Positions 1 through 8,810 of a stretch of DNA of 64,000 nt are shown in pieces. The notes beneath the pieces were generated by a model, which had not been told where the DNA came from, ran no database searches, and saw only the letters and a list, made by a program, of their open reading frames with translations. Every line of letters begins with the position of its first letter. Positions within the stretch are counted from its first letter, which is position 1. Origin of the DNA: JAGQZY01 sp964588335 (GTDB lineage: Bacteria > Bdellovibrionota > Bdellovibrionia > Bdellovibrionales > JAGQZY01); contig CAZPOV010000003.1 in assembly GCA_964588335.1 (NCBI GenBank), forward strand, positions 186,001 to 250,000, written 5' to 3'. The position numbers and the translations under genes are program-made.

Positions 1-2
1 TC

Positions 3-3000
3 ACCATTGGTGGCGGGGACATTGGCTCTAGTTTCTTACATTTGATGGAAGAGCTGGCTTACTCCCTTTTGGCCGGAGGTGTTTTAGGGGCTCTTTTCAT
101 TGGCTACTTGAAGTTTGTTCGCAAAGAAATGTTTTTATTTATTGCGGCTATGATTTTAACCACAGCCGAGGTCAGTCAGACTTTACATCTTGAGCTTCTG
201 TTGGTTTTTATCGTCGCCGGAATTGTGGTTCGCAACTTCTGTGAGGAGCAACACATTCTGCATGAAGCTCTAGAAAAAGTCTCACTGCCGGTGTTTGTCG
301 TCTTCTTTACCAATGTTGGAGCCGGTCTGGATTTGACCTCGACCTGGGCTTTCTTACCGGTGGCAGGACTGTTATTTGCCACTCGAGCTTTATCTTTCAT
401 AGGTGGTTCTTGGTTGGCCGGCGCCTGGCATGGTGAATCCGCGCCCATTCAAAAGAAAATATGGCTGGGGTATTTGCCACAAGCCGGGGTCACCCTCGGG
501 TTGATCCAGATTGCTTCAAAAAGTCTTCCGGAACATGCGTCTATTATAACCAATGTTGGGATCGGCTTGGTAACATTGAATCTTTTAATCGGGCCCATTT
601 TTCTACGCATGGTTTTGCAGGCCGAGGAGCCGCAAGGGGACACTGAAGAGGAGAGCACTCAAGACTCCACCACCATTGAGGATGTGCAGTCAGAACGACC
701 GCCGCAGAAGCCCGCTGAGGTGTCTGAGTTTGACAGTGATTTCGACCTCATGCTGCACTCTCACACCGAGGACATGGATGATCCTCTTTTAGAGAAACAG
801 TATTATGAATTGTCACAAGCGGTTTACGATGTTTTCAAAAAATCGCAAGTTCTCCCTCAAAAAGCCATTTTAAATACCTTTCTGGAAGCCCTTGAGAAAA
901 TGGGTGACCTCCCAGAAAAAGAGATCGTTAACAAAATCGACGATCATTTTCGCAAAATGGGTGAGAAAGGACGTGACATCTACAATGCGATTGCCGCTTA
1001 TAAAAAAGAAGTGGATCGACAAGTTGTGGTTATGAAAAGGCCGTACCCAGCCTCCGGCATTTACCTGCAAAAAGGTGACTCGGTTGTCGTGCAAGCCAAA
1101 AAACTTATGCAACGACCTTACTATTGGTTTGCCAAGCGTCCGACTCGAGAAATTCCTTTGCGGAAAATAGCGAAATACAACCTTGATCCCATGATTGGCG
1201 CTTTTTCACTCAGTATGATCAACTCCTGGTACCGCTTACTGGGCAAACACATTGCTATTTTTCAAAAATCTTTAGAGGATCATGAGTTCAATTCAACAGA
1301 GATTATCGAAAAAATCTCAAAAGAAAACGAAATCTGGTTTCGTTCCATCCAATCCGATTTTCACAAAGAGTTTTCACAGGCTTCCAATCGATGGGTGAGC
1401 CACCTTAGGAACGTCAACACACCAGCGCTGCCCGATACGCACCTGCGCTACTCACAAGTGGAACCACAGATCTCAGAGAATTTTGAACGGGCCAAGAAAT
1501 TCTCAGTCAACTGGGAAGAGAAGTTTGTTTACTGTCGAAACCGCCTAAAGGTGATCGTACAGTCGGCGCTGCTTTCCAATGCCGTTGAAACTCTGCTTGA
1601 TGAAAAGTTTTTTGGTCCCGTCAACACTGCCAAAACCAATACTGACCTTATGGTCAAAGACGTGTTTTCGTTCTTTGATCGCATCGAAAGGGAACTGAAA
1701 GAGACGGAGTCTTTTGATAAAACGGCCTACGAAAAACTGCATCAAGACACCAAAGCTTTTAGTGAAGATCATCTGCAGGCGGAAATTAAGACCAAATATG
1801 TGCGTGGAAGCTTTCGCCTGTTAAACCGTGATATTTCATTGAATTTAAAAAAGAACCTTCCCAAAGAGGAGGGGTCTTTTCAGATCGCCTCGGAGCAAAC
1901 ACCGGCCGACCAGGTGAGTTCCCCATCAGAAATAATAGTCAAGAAAATCAATCTCACCGAACTGTTTGAACAAAGCATTCTTATTAACTTTCTTCCGGTC
2001 ATTGAAGAAAGAATCGAAGGGGTCTCAAACTACCTTGAGTCGCTCTTGCTTGAGATGGAGCAGGCCTTCTCAATCATTCACTACAGTCTTGAATCTCAGA
2101 TTGCCGGCGAATCGGAATTGAACCCAAAAGAACTCACCGATAGCCTTTTAACGTCGATCACTTCCGAAAGAGAAAAGATCAATGAGATCTATGAAGGACT
2201 GGTGAGTTACATCGATTCTTCAAGTATCGCCACGGAAAAACTTTTAGAAGAGGTTCAAGGTGAGGTTCGTTTGGGGATTGAGCGCTTTTCAGTGGTCAAC
2301 ACCGCCAAAAATCAATTTCGCCAACGTCTTTACAATATTGTGCAAAAGGGCCGACAGCTTAAACATGACGTTGACGATAAAATTGACAGCGCTTATCAGA
2401 AAATCAAGAAACTTGGCATTCAGCAAACCGAGCGTGAAGTTGATCGAGCGATCAGCAACAAAATTCAGTCGAAAACTCTGGACACCACCACCATTCGACA
2501 GTTTATCAAAGAAACCTATTCCTTTGATCGCGAGCTTAAAAAATTACCGCGTGTCTATTTCCGACTTTTCAGTTTGGATCCGATTCAAGATCGACGCTTC
2601 TTTGTGGCGCATCGGGATCGCTGGCGTCACTTTGAGCCCTTCACACGCGACCAGGGTTTTACCGAAAGCCAAAAGATCTTGGTCATCGGCGACCGCGGAA
2701 TCGGCAAGTCGTCGCTTATCAACGTGGCTCAGATGGAAATTCAGAACACGCGCTTGATACGCATCGACGGTGAGTCACAAGGTGGTCCGCTCAATGAACT
2801 GACTCGAGCTCTAGGCTGCAAGAACAACAATGCCTCTATACTGGCTGCGCTTCGTAAAAACGGAGCCACCATCGTGATGGACAACGTCGATCAGATGCTC
2901 AGTAAAAACAATCTCGATCGTTTCGAGCGTCTGTTTGATATTATTAAACAGTCACCTCACGAAGCCCATTGGATTCTTTCAATCACCAGTTTCAACCTGG

Positions 3001-3599
3001 ATCCTTTGGACCGAGCCTTCAAGATTCGCAGTCTTTTCAATAAGCTTATTGACCTGAATGAGATCAACTTAGAGACCTGCAAAGAAATCATCTTGGGCCG
3101 CCATCGGTTGAGTGGTTTAGAAATTGAGTATCCTCGAACCTTAATGAGCGATCTGGCCATGAAAGTCGGTTTTTCTTCTGAGGATGAAATGTTTTTCCGC
3201 GTTCTTTATGAACGTTCGGGTGGGCACCTTCGTCACTTGATCTACCTGTGGCTTCTTAGTCTCGAAGATTCCGATGGCAAGAAAATCAAGCTGTCACTCA
3301 ATCGCTCTATCGACCGTGGCTTACCGATGATTCACGAATTCTCGGTTTTACAAAAATACATTCTTCACGAGCTCTACAGCTTTCATTCACTCAGTGTTCA
3401 GCAAATGAGCCAAAACTTGGGAGTGTCTTACTCCATTGTCGACAACGAAACTCAGTACCTGGAGCACTGTGGACTGATTGAAACCAAAGGGATTGACCGC
3501 AGTGTTTTCGAAATCCCCAACCCTCTGGTGATGCCGGTGGGTACGGAACTTAAAAAGGAGGGCGTCCTGAATGAAGGATTCAACAACTTACGCCTCTAG
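3..3599 (+). CDS. Cation/proton antiporter membrane domain fused to P-loop ATPase with winged-helix end (5' truncated)
   Basis: The frame is open to the window edge; the first internal start is TTG at 42, but codons upstream still encode membrane-like sequence (TIGGGDIGSSFLHL), so the true start lies outside. Counting from position 42, residues 1-190 form several hydrophobic helices resembling the C-terminal half of a CPA2-type Na+/H+ exchanger, including GAGLDL and GYLPQAGVTLGL. An acidic linker (about 195-250) and a roughly 580-residue, mostly helical, charged region follow. An NTPase domain comes next, with Walker A GDRGIGKSS (K near 889) and a Walker B-like ATIVMDNVDQ. The last 100 residues look like a winged helix (LSVQQMSQNLGVS). 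Probably an inner-membrane transporter with a cytoplasmic STAND/AAA-like regulatory module. The domains are recognised by eye; substrate and role are unknown. The next gene starts inside its 3' end. Confidence 0.75.
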   Translation, partial: TIGGGDIGSSFLHLMEELAYSLLAGGVLGALFIGYLKFVRKEMFLFIAAMILTTAEVSQTLHLELLLVFIVAGIVVRNFCEEQHILHEALEKVSLPVFVVFFTNVGAGLDLTSTWAFLPVAGLLFATRALSFIGGSWLAGAWHGESAPIQKKIWLGYLPQAGVTLGLIQIASKSLPEHASIITNVGIGLVTLNLLIGPIFLRMVLQAEEPQGDTEEESTQDSTTIEDVQSERPPQKPAEVSEFDSDFDLMLHSHTEDMDDPLLEKQYYELSQAVYDVFKKSQVLPQKAILNTFLEALEKMGDLPEKEIVNKIDDHFRKMGEKGRDIYNAIAAYKKEVDRQVVVMKRPYPASGIYLQKGDSVVVQAKKLMQRPYYWFAKRPTREIPLRKIAKYNLDPMIGAFSLSMINSWYRLLGKHIAIFQKSLEDHEFNSTEIIEKISKENEIWFRSIQSDFHKEFSQASNRWVSHLRNVNTPALPDTHLRYSQVEPQISENFERAKKFSVNWEEKFVYCRNRLKVIVQSALLSNAVETLLDEKFFGPVNTAKTNTDLMVKDVFSFFDRIERELKETESFDKTAYEKLHQDTKAFSEDHLQAEIKTKYVRGSFRLLNRDISLNLKKNLPKEEGSFQIASEQTPADQVSSPSEIIVKKINLTELFEQSILINFLPVIEERIEGVSNYLESLLLEMEQAFSIIHYSLESQIAGESELNPKELTDSLLTSITSEREKINEIYEGLVSYIDSSSIATEKLLEEVQGEVRLGIERFSVVNTAKNQFRQRLYNIVQKGRQLKHDVDDKIDSAYQKIKKLGIQQTEREVDRAISNKIQSKTLDTTTIRQFIKETYSFDRELKKLPRVYFRLFSLDPIQDRRFFVAHRDRWRHFEPFTRDQGFTESQKILVIGDRGIGKSSLINVAQMEIQNTRLIRIDGESQGGPLNELTRALGCKNNNASILAALRKNGATIVMDNVDQMLSKNNLDRFERLFDIIKQSPHEAHWILSITSFNLDPLDRAFKIRSLFNKLIDLNEINLETCKEIILGRHRLSGLEIEYPRTLMSDLAMKVGFSSEDEMFFRVLYERSGGHLRHLIYLWLLSLEDSDGKKIKLSLNRSIDRGLPMIHEFSVLQKYILHELYSFHSLSVQQMSQNLGVSYSIVDNETQYLEHCGLIETKGIDRSVFEIPNPLVMPVGTELKKEGVLNEGFNNLRL

Positions 3600-4311
3600 C
3601 GCTCTCCCCATTGATTTGCCCGAACTATCGATGCAAGTGGTTTCGTTCTTGCAGATTGGTCTTTTTATCGCCTTGGCCACTCTCACTTATTATGTCACCC
3701 GCAAGTTTTTACAGACCATGGGAAACACTGGCGCACTTGAAAAAAGCACTCTCACTTATCAAGTGTTAAACATCGCCACTTTTGTACTACCGGGATTAAT
3801 TTTCCTGTATGGTCTTACCAACGTCTCTCAGGACTCGTTATTTGTTTCTTTATTATTTTTCGTTATTTTCAGCATTGTTTTCGGCTACTCATTGATCGAC
3901 CCTATGAAGTCCATTTTAGCGGCCCTGATGATCACTGTGCGTGGCGATCTGCGAGTTGGAGACTACATCACTATGGGAGAGATTGAGGGCGAAATTGCAG
4001 CCATAGGAGCCTTTAATATATTGGTTCTAACAAAAAATGGATCACGGACTTTTATCCCCACCAATAAAATTCTGAACCAGGCTTACGAAATCCACGCTAA
4101 AAAAGGCGGGCCATCCATTATGATCAACGTGCCATCCGATAAAATCAGCAAACGCAATTTGGAGCGCTTGGCTCACCTGTGTTCCTTCAAAAGAAAAGGT
4201 TCTGACATTCGTATTTCAACCATGGACGGTCAGCATCGTCTTTCCATTGAAATCGTAAACCGTGAAGCTCGCCCTTGGGTGCAAAAATATTTCGACCGCC
4301 ACCTTCAATAG
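3571..4311 (+). CDS. MscS-family mechanosensitive channel-like protein
   Basis: A 246-residue membrane protein. Three hydrophobic segments (about residues 22-45, 65-85 and 92-112) precede an MscS-type beta domain: ITVRGDLRVGDYITMGEIEGEI, then NGSRTFIPTNKILNQ, which matches the family pattern of VGD-x-I followed by an IPN/IPT strand. The expected product is a small inner-membrane channel opening under membrane tension, or a ligand-gated relative. The ATG at 3571 has AAGGAGG 9 bases upstream and lies 29 bp inside the antiporter-ATPase gene, so the two are probably translationally coupled and may work together in ion or turgor control. The C-terminal part is shorter than in E. coli MscS. Confidence 0.8.
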   Translation: MKDSTTYASSALPIDLPELSMQVVSFLQIGLFIALATLTYYVTRKFLQTMGNTGALEKSTLTYQVLNIATFVLPGLIFLYGLTNVSQDSLFVSLLFFVIFSIVFGYSLIDPMKSILAALMITVRGDLRVGDYITMGEIEGEIAAIGAFNILVLTKNGSRTFIPTNKILNQAYEIHAKKGGPSIMINVPSDKISKRNLERLAHLCSFKRKGSDIRISTMDGQHRLSIEIVNREARPWVQKYFDRHLQ

Positions 4312-4356
4312 TCTGGCGACGTTGGCATAGTCTTCAGGCCTATTCTTCAAAATTAG

Positions 4357-4387
4357 CCCCCAGCATTAGATAATCTTAGTATGGGGG
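4357..4387 (+). promoter_or_regulatory. Inverted repeat able to mask a ribosome binding site
   Basis: CCCCCA at 4357-4362 is complementary to TGGGGG at 4382-4387. The right arm is also the G-rich ribosome binding site of the gene starting at 4394. A small inner AGAT/ATCT pairing could extend the hairpin. There is no T run after it, so a translational switch fits better than a terminator. Seen in the sequence; function inferred. Confidence 0.35.
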
Positions 4388-4393
4388 TGATTG

Positions 4394-5233
4394 ATGAAAG
4401 TTTGGGGTCTTTTTCTATTTGTTCTAGGAGTATCGACGCAGGCCTTTGCATTGAATATTGCGAAACCAGTAGAGACAGCTTTTCTCAACGCCGGTGGTTC
4501 CAGCAAAGCTCTAACTCATTTGAAGTGTTTTCTGCATAATTACGGGCAAGCCTCGTTTCGATTAAAAAGCGCGCAATTGTCGGAGCGTTGTAATAATATG
4601 GCCGGCAATAAGACAGCTGTGAACATCAACAGCACCAAGCATGTGGTGGTGGTCGATTACACCAAACCCTCATCTCAGCGTCGTCTTTTTATCGTCGATC
4701 TGGAAAATCCCCTGCCCCCTTATGTCGAGACTTACTACGTCAGTCATGGTCGCTACCAAGCCAGCTACGACAATACGATTAAAGCGATCCATCAAAACAC
4801 CATCGAAGAGATTGATTACTATAGTAATGTTTATGGCTCCAACGCTTCGTCTTCAGGCTTCTACATCAGCGGACACATCTATCAGGGGCGCTGGGTCGGA
4901 CCGCAAGGAGACAAGTTTTCACTGATTGTTCACGGGATCAATAAAGGTCTTAACGACAATGCCTGTGACCGGGCTGTGGTGTTGCACGGTAACTCTTACA
5001 TTAAAGAACAAGGCCCTGATCAGGGCGTGTCTCGTATGAGCAGTGGCTGTTTTATGGTCGATTACGACTGGGTCAACCAAATTATTGGTCAGATTCGCGG
5101 AGGTGGTGGCACACACTTTCCAAACGAACCGCGCCTGGGTGGCGTTTTACTGTTCACCTATGGCAACACCGAAGCGCAGCTTCCCTCCAACTATTACTGC
5201 ACCGAGGACAGCCGAAGCAGTCTCCGGCTCTGA
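4394..5233 (+). CDS. Secreted murein L,D-transpeptidase-like protein (YkuD_2 type)
   Basis: The protein has 279 residues from ATG 4394; a TTG at 4391 is also possible, but the G-rich site at 4383-4387 suits the ATG. A signal peptide (MKVWGLFLFVLGVSTQAFA) directs export. The catalytic region carries the L,D-transpeptidase signature: IVHGIN (His near 180), AVVLHG (His near 198) and MSSGCFMVD (Cys near 219). This fits YkuD_2, a family of predicted periplasmic L,D-transpeptidases or carboxypeptidases acting on peptidoglycan stem peptides. The nucleophile Cys and HG motifs are intact, so it is probably active. It could reshape the cell wall; the substrate cannot be told from sequence. Confidence 0.85.
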   Translation: MKVWGLFLFVLGVSTQAFALNIAKPVETAFLNAGGSSKALTHLKCFLHNYGQASFRLKSAQLSERCNNMAGNKTAVNINSTKHVVVVDYTKPSSQRRLFIVDLENPLPPYVETYYVSHGRYQASYDNTIKAIHQNTIEEIDYYSNVYGSNASSSGFYISGHIYQGRWVGPQGDKFSLIVHGINKGLNDNACDRAVVLHGNSYIKEQGPDQGVSRMSSGCFMVDYDWVNQIIGQIRGGGGTHFPNEPRLGGVLLFTYGNTEAQLPSNYYCTEDSRSSLRL

Positions 5234-5254
5234 TAACCACAACAATGAAAGATG

Positions 5255-5282
5255 CCGTCAGCCTAAGACGGTCTCCTGAGAC
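5255..5282. terminator. Hairpins between convergent genes
   Basis: CCGTC (5255-5259) can pair with GACGG (5267-5271), and GTCTC-CT-GAGAC (5271-5282) forms a second compact hairpin followed by GCTTTT. The site separates the convergent transpeptidase and acyl-CoA dehydrogenase genes and may stop transcription from either side. Confidence 0.4.
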
Positions 5283-5286
5283 GCTT

Positions 5287-6453
5287 TTAACGGATGGCTT
5301 CGATACCAGTCACTTCAAGTCCGACGACCAGACGATGAATGTCTTCAGTGCCTTCGTATGTGTTGACGGTTTCTAAGTTGAGCATGTGGCGAATCACTGG
5401 ATACTCGTCAATGATTCCGTTTCCACCCAGCATGTCGCGAGCTTCGCGCGCCACATCCAAAGCCATACGACAATTGTTCATTTTTGCAAGAGACACGTGA
5501 TGGGGCTGCATTTTACCGGCCTCTTTTAGACGTCCCAATTGCAACGCCAACAATTGTCCTTTGGTGATTTCCTGTACCATCTTCACAAGCTTGGCCTGCG
5601 CCAGCTGATATCCAGCCAGTGGTTTTGTGAAAATCGTGCGTTCTTTCGAGTAGTGAAGAGCCTCGTGATAACAAGTGTTCGCAGCCCCTAATACACCCCA
5701 GGCGATTCCATAGCGCGCTTGGGTTAAGCAACTTAAGGGGCCCTTTAGGCCTTCGATGTTTGGAAGAATGGCATCTTCTGGTATCACACAATCTTGCATG
5801 TGCAACTCACTGGTGGTGCTCACGCGCAACGAGAACTTTCCTTTCATGGTCGACGTGCTGAACCCCTTGGTTTTGGTGTCGACGATAAAGCCACGGACTT
5901 TACCATCAAGCTTGGCCCAAACAACGGCGATATCACTGACACAACCATTGGTGATCCACATTTTGTTACCATTTAACTTAAAACCACCATCGACCTTTTC
6001 AGCGGTGGTCAACATACCGCCAGGATTGGAACCGGCATCGGGCTCGGTCAGGCCGAAACAACCGATCATTTCACCTTTGGCCAATTGGGGAAGATATTTT
6101 TGTTTTTGCTCTTCCGAACCATAAGCATAAATCGGATACATCACCAGGGCCCCTTGTACGGAACAAAACGATCGAATTCCTGAATCGGCACGCTCCAGTT
6201 CCTGCATCAGCAGGCCATAAGAAACATCACCCAATCCTGGGCAATCGTAGCCCTTGATGGTTGAACCCAATAAGCCAAGCTCAGCAAATCGAGGCACCAG
6301 CTCCATAGGGAATTTTTCTTCGCGATGAGCTTCTTGCAGCTTCGGTATGATTTCCTTTGTGGCAAACTCGCGAACCGTGTTGCGAACCATGAGTTCTTCT
6401 TCGCTCAGTAGACTATCAAAATCCATATAATTGAGTGATTCATAGGCAGCCAT
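5287..6453 (-). CDS. gcdH: Glutaryl-CoA dehydrogenase (acyl-CoA dehydrogenase family)
   Basis: A 388-residue flavoprotein of normal family length. It is predicted to oxidise and decarboxylate glutaryl-CoA to crotonyl-CoA in lysine/tryptophan breakdown, passing electrons to ETF. The sequence follows glutaryl-CoA dehydrogenases closely: RADSGIRS, HPIYAYGSEEQ-like MYPIYAYGSEEQKQKYLPQLAKG, CFGLTEPDAGSNP, WITNG, ARYGIAWG, and the C-terminal TYEGTEDIH containing the catalytic glutamate. The GSEEQ..YLPQLAKGE..GCFGLTEP block separates this clade from short- and medium-chain enzymes. Start ATG at 6453 with AAAGGAG upstream. It stands alone, diverging from the E1 gene through a 137-bp spacer. Confidence 0.92.
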   Translation of the reverse strand: MAAYESLNYMDFDSLLSEEELMVRNTVREFATKEIIPKLQEAHREEKFPMELVPRFAELGLLGSTIKGYDCPGLGDVSYGLLMQELERADSGIRSFCSVQGALVMYPIYAYGSEEQKQKYLPQLAKGEMIGCFGLTEPDAGSNPGGMLTTAEKVDGGFKLNGNKMWITNGCVSDIAVVWAKLDGKVRGFIVDTKTKGFSTSTMKGKFSLRVSTTSELHMQDCVIPEDAILPNIEGLKGPLSCLTQARYGIAWGVLGAANTCYHEALHYSKERTIFTKPLAGYQLAQAKLVKMVQEITKGQLLALQLGRLKEAGKMQPHHVSLAKMNNCRMALDVAREARDMLGGNGIIDEYPVIRHMLNLETVNTYEGTEDIHRLVVGLEVTGIEAIR

Positions 6454-6590
6454 GCTGATCTCCTTTTCTCGCTATAAGTCTAGCACCAATGTTTAAATTA
6501 GCATTGCTATGACCTATAGGATAAGGGAAAATGCCCGTTAAGAATAGCTATTGACCCTTATGCATCATATCAATCGGGGAGAGGAGTGAA

Positions 6591-8810
6591 ATGAGTGTTT
6601 TTAATCGAGCCGAGGTGATTGATAAGAACTTCCAGAGTCGTGTCGCCAGCCTGGAACTCCCTAAAAACAGTTCAAACACTCCGTACCATGACGCTGTCAT
6701 GCCCCCCGAGGAGCTCATAGACCTGTTTGAAAGCCAAGTCATGAGCCGCTGCCTGGACCTGCGCGCCCGCGAGCTTAAAAAGGATGGTCATTGCTATTAT
6801 ACGATTGGCAGCTCTGGGCATGAAGGCAACGCCGCCTTCGCCAAAGCCTTCCGCTACACCGATGTTGCTTTTTTACACTATCGAAGCGCGGCTTTTTTTA
6901 TTCAACGAGCCAAACAGAAAATGGGATCGACACCGCTTTTTGATCTTTTGCTTTCCTTTATGGCTTCACAAGACGATCCCATTTCTGGTGGACGACACAA
7001 GGTTCTGGGCAGTCTGGATCTTTGCATCCCACCGCAAACTTCAACCATAGCCTCACATTTACCGAAAGCCGTGGGAGCTGCTCTTTCCATTGGCAAGGCC
7101 AAAGATTTGCAAATCGCCAGTCGGTGGCCAGAAAACAGTGTCGCTCTTTGCAGCTTTGGCGACGCTTCGGCCAACCACTCAACGGCCTTGGGCGCCATCA
7201 ACACCGCCAGCTGGGTGGCCTATCAAAACATCAAGCTGCCTTTAGTTTATTTTTGTGAGGACAATGGCCTGGGTATCTCTGTTAAAACCCCCAACGAGTG
7301 GATCAAGAAAAACTTTTCGGGACGTCCAGGATTATTGTACCTTGAGTGTGATGGTTTGAATTTGGTCGATGTTTATCAAACCTGTCGTCATGCCGCTCAA
7401 TATGCCCGAGCCCGCAAGAAACCGGTTTTTGTGCGTATGAAAACAGTGCGCCTGTTGGGACACGCGGGGAGCGATGTCGAGTCTAACTATCACTCCATGG
7501 ATTTTATCAAGAACACTGAGGCCCAGGACCCCTTGTTGCACAGTGCACGTTTACTGATTGAAAATGAAATTTTATCGAGCGAGGAGATTCTTAATCTTTA
7601 TCAACATGTGAAGCAAAGAATTCAGCACGTTTCCGATCAAGTGGTCTTGCGCAAACCACTACAGAACATCGAGGACGTGGCGGCATCCATCACGGCTTGC
7701 ACCCATCCACAGCCCCCTCAACCCCTGAGTGATGAGGCATCCCGAGAGCCACTTTTTGAAAAAGAATACAGTAAACTCAGCACACCTCAACATATGGCGA
7801 AATTGATCAATTGGGGTCTCAACGATGTGATGCTTCAATATCCCAACACTTTGGTTTTTGGCGAGGATGTGGCCGAAAAAGGTGGCGTCTATCACGTCAC
7901 TGACAATCTGAAAAAACGCTTTCGTTCACGACGAGTGTTCAACTCTCCGCTGGATGAACAAAGTATTTTGGGAACCGCCATCGGTTTGGCCCACAATAAT
8001 TTTATTCCTATTCCAGAAATTCAATTTCTAGCCTACGTTCACAATGCCGAGGATCAAATCCGTGGTGAAGCGGCGACCTTAAACTTTTTTTCAAAAGGCC
8101 AATACACCAACCCCATGGTCATCCGTGTGGCTGGGCTGGCTTATCAAAAAGGCTTTGGAGGCCATTTTCACAATGACAACTCACTGGCCATTTTCCGCGA
8201 CATCCCGGGGCTGATTATCGCGGTGCCAAGCCATGGCGCCGATGCCGTTAGAATGCTGAGAACCTGTGTTAAGGAAGCCCATGAGCGAGGCCGGATCAGT
8301 GTCTTCATCGAGCCGATTGCTCTGTACATGACCCGTGACCTTCACGAGGAGAACGACAAAGCCTGGACCTTCCCGTATCCAGATCCTTCCGAGCACGCAC
8401 CTTTGGGGGAGTGGTCAACCTATGGCGACGCTGACTCCAAAGTCGTCATTCTCACTTATGGCAATGGCACCTTCTTATCCTTACAAGCCCAGAAACTATT
8501 GCAGGAAAAACATGACATCTCATCACAAATCATTGATTTAAAATGGATTGCTCCGCTGGATCAAGAAAAGCTAGCCTCTGAAGTTGGCAGCAACAAACAT
8601 GTTCTCTTCGTCGAAGAATGTCGGCAAACTGGCTCTTTCGCCGAAGGGGTGATTTCACAGTTGGCCATACGCAACCCGCAAAACCGTTACCAAATTCACG
8701 GTGCCGCCGATTGTTTTATTCCTCTCGGTCCAGCGGCGACAGCGGGTTTACCCAGCCGAGAATCCATAATTAAAGCTGTCCTCGACTTCACAGGAGGAAA
8801 TCATGAGTAA
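6591..8810 (+). CDS. Fused 2-oxoacid dehydrogenase E1 alpha/beta (2-oxoisovalerate type)
   Basis: A 739-residue fusion of the two E1 subunits of a branched-chain-type 2-oxoacid dehydrogenase. Residues 1-345 are E1 alpha: HYRS, and a thiamine-diphosphate motif starting GDASANHSTALGAINTAS and ending in CEDN. Residues about 395-739 are E1 beta: VFGEDVAEKGGVY, FNSPLDEQSILGTAIGLA, PEIQFLAYVHNAEDQI and GGHFHNDNS. The enzyme should decarboxylate a 2-oxoacid and load the acyl group on an E2 lipoyl domain. No E2 or E3 gene lies in the window. RBS GGGGAGAGGAG precedes ATG 6591. The last 8 bp overlap the acyltransferase gene, so the two are co-translated. Exact 2-oxoacid specificity is not determined. 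Confidence 0.88.
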   Translation: MSVFNRAEVIDKNFQSRVASLELPKNSSNTPYHDAVMPPEELIDLFESQVMSRCLDLRARELKKDGHCYYTIGSSGHEGNAAFAKAFRYTDVAFLHYRSAAFFIQRAKQKMGSTPLFDLLLSFMASQDDPISGGRHKVLGSLDLCIPPQTSTIASHLPKAVGAALSIGKAKDLQIASRWPENSVALCSFGDASANHSTALGAINTASWVAYQNIKLPLVYFCEDNGLGISVKTPNEWIKKNFSGRPGLLYLECDGLNLVDVYQTCRHAAQYARARKKPVFVRMKTVRLLGHAGSDVESNYHSMDFIKNTEAQDPLLHSARLLIENEILSSEEILNLYQHVKQRIQHVSDQVVLRKPLQNIEDVAASITACTHPQPPQPLSDEASREPLFEKEYSKLSTPQHMAKLINWGLNDVMLQYPNTLVFGEDVAEKGGVYHVTDNLKKRFRSRRVFNSPLDEQSILGTAIGLAHNNFIPIPEIQFLAYVHNAEDQIRGEAATLNFFSKGQYTNPMVIRVAGLAYQKGFGGHFHNDNSLAIFRDIPGLIIAVPSHGADAVRMLRTCVKEAHERGRISVFIEPIALYMTRDLHEENDKAWTFPYPDPSEHAPLGEWSTYGDADSKVVILTYGNGTFLSLQAQKLLQEKHDISSQIIDLKWIAPLDQEKLASEVGSNKHVLFVEECRQTGSFAEGVISQLAIRNPQNRYQIHGAADCFIPLGPAATAGLPSRESIIKAVLDFTGGNHE

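Noticed and set aside
2260..2757. 165-residue frame inside the antiporter-ATPase gene
   Set aside because: It lies wholly inside a clear gene in another frame and gives a low-complexity product without domains.
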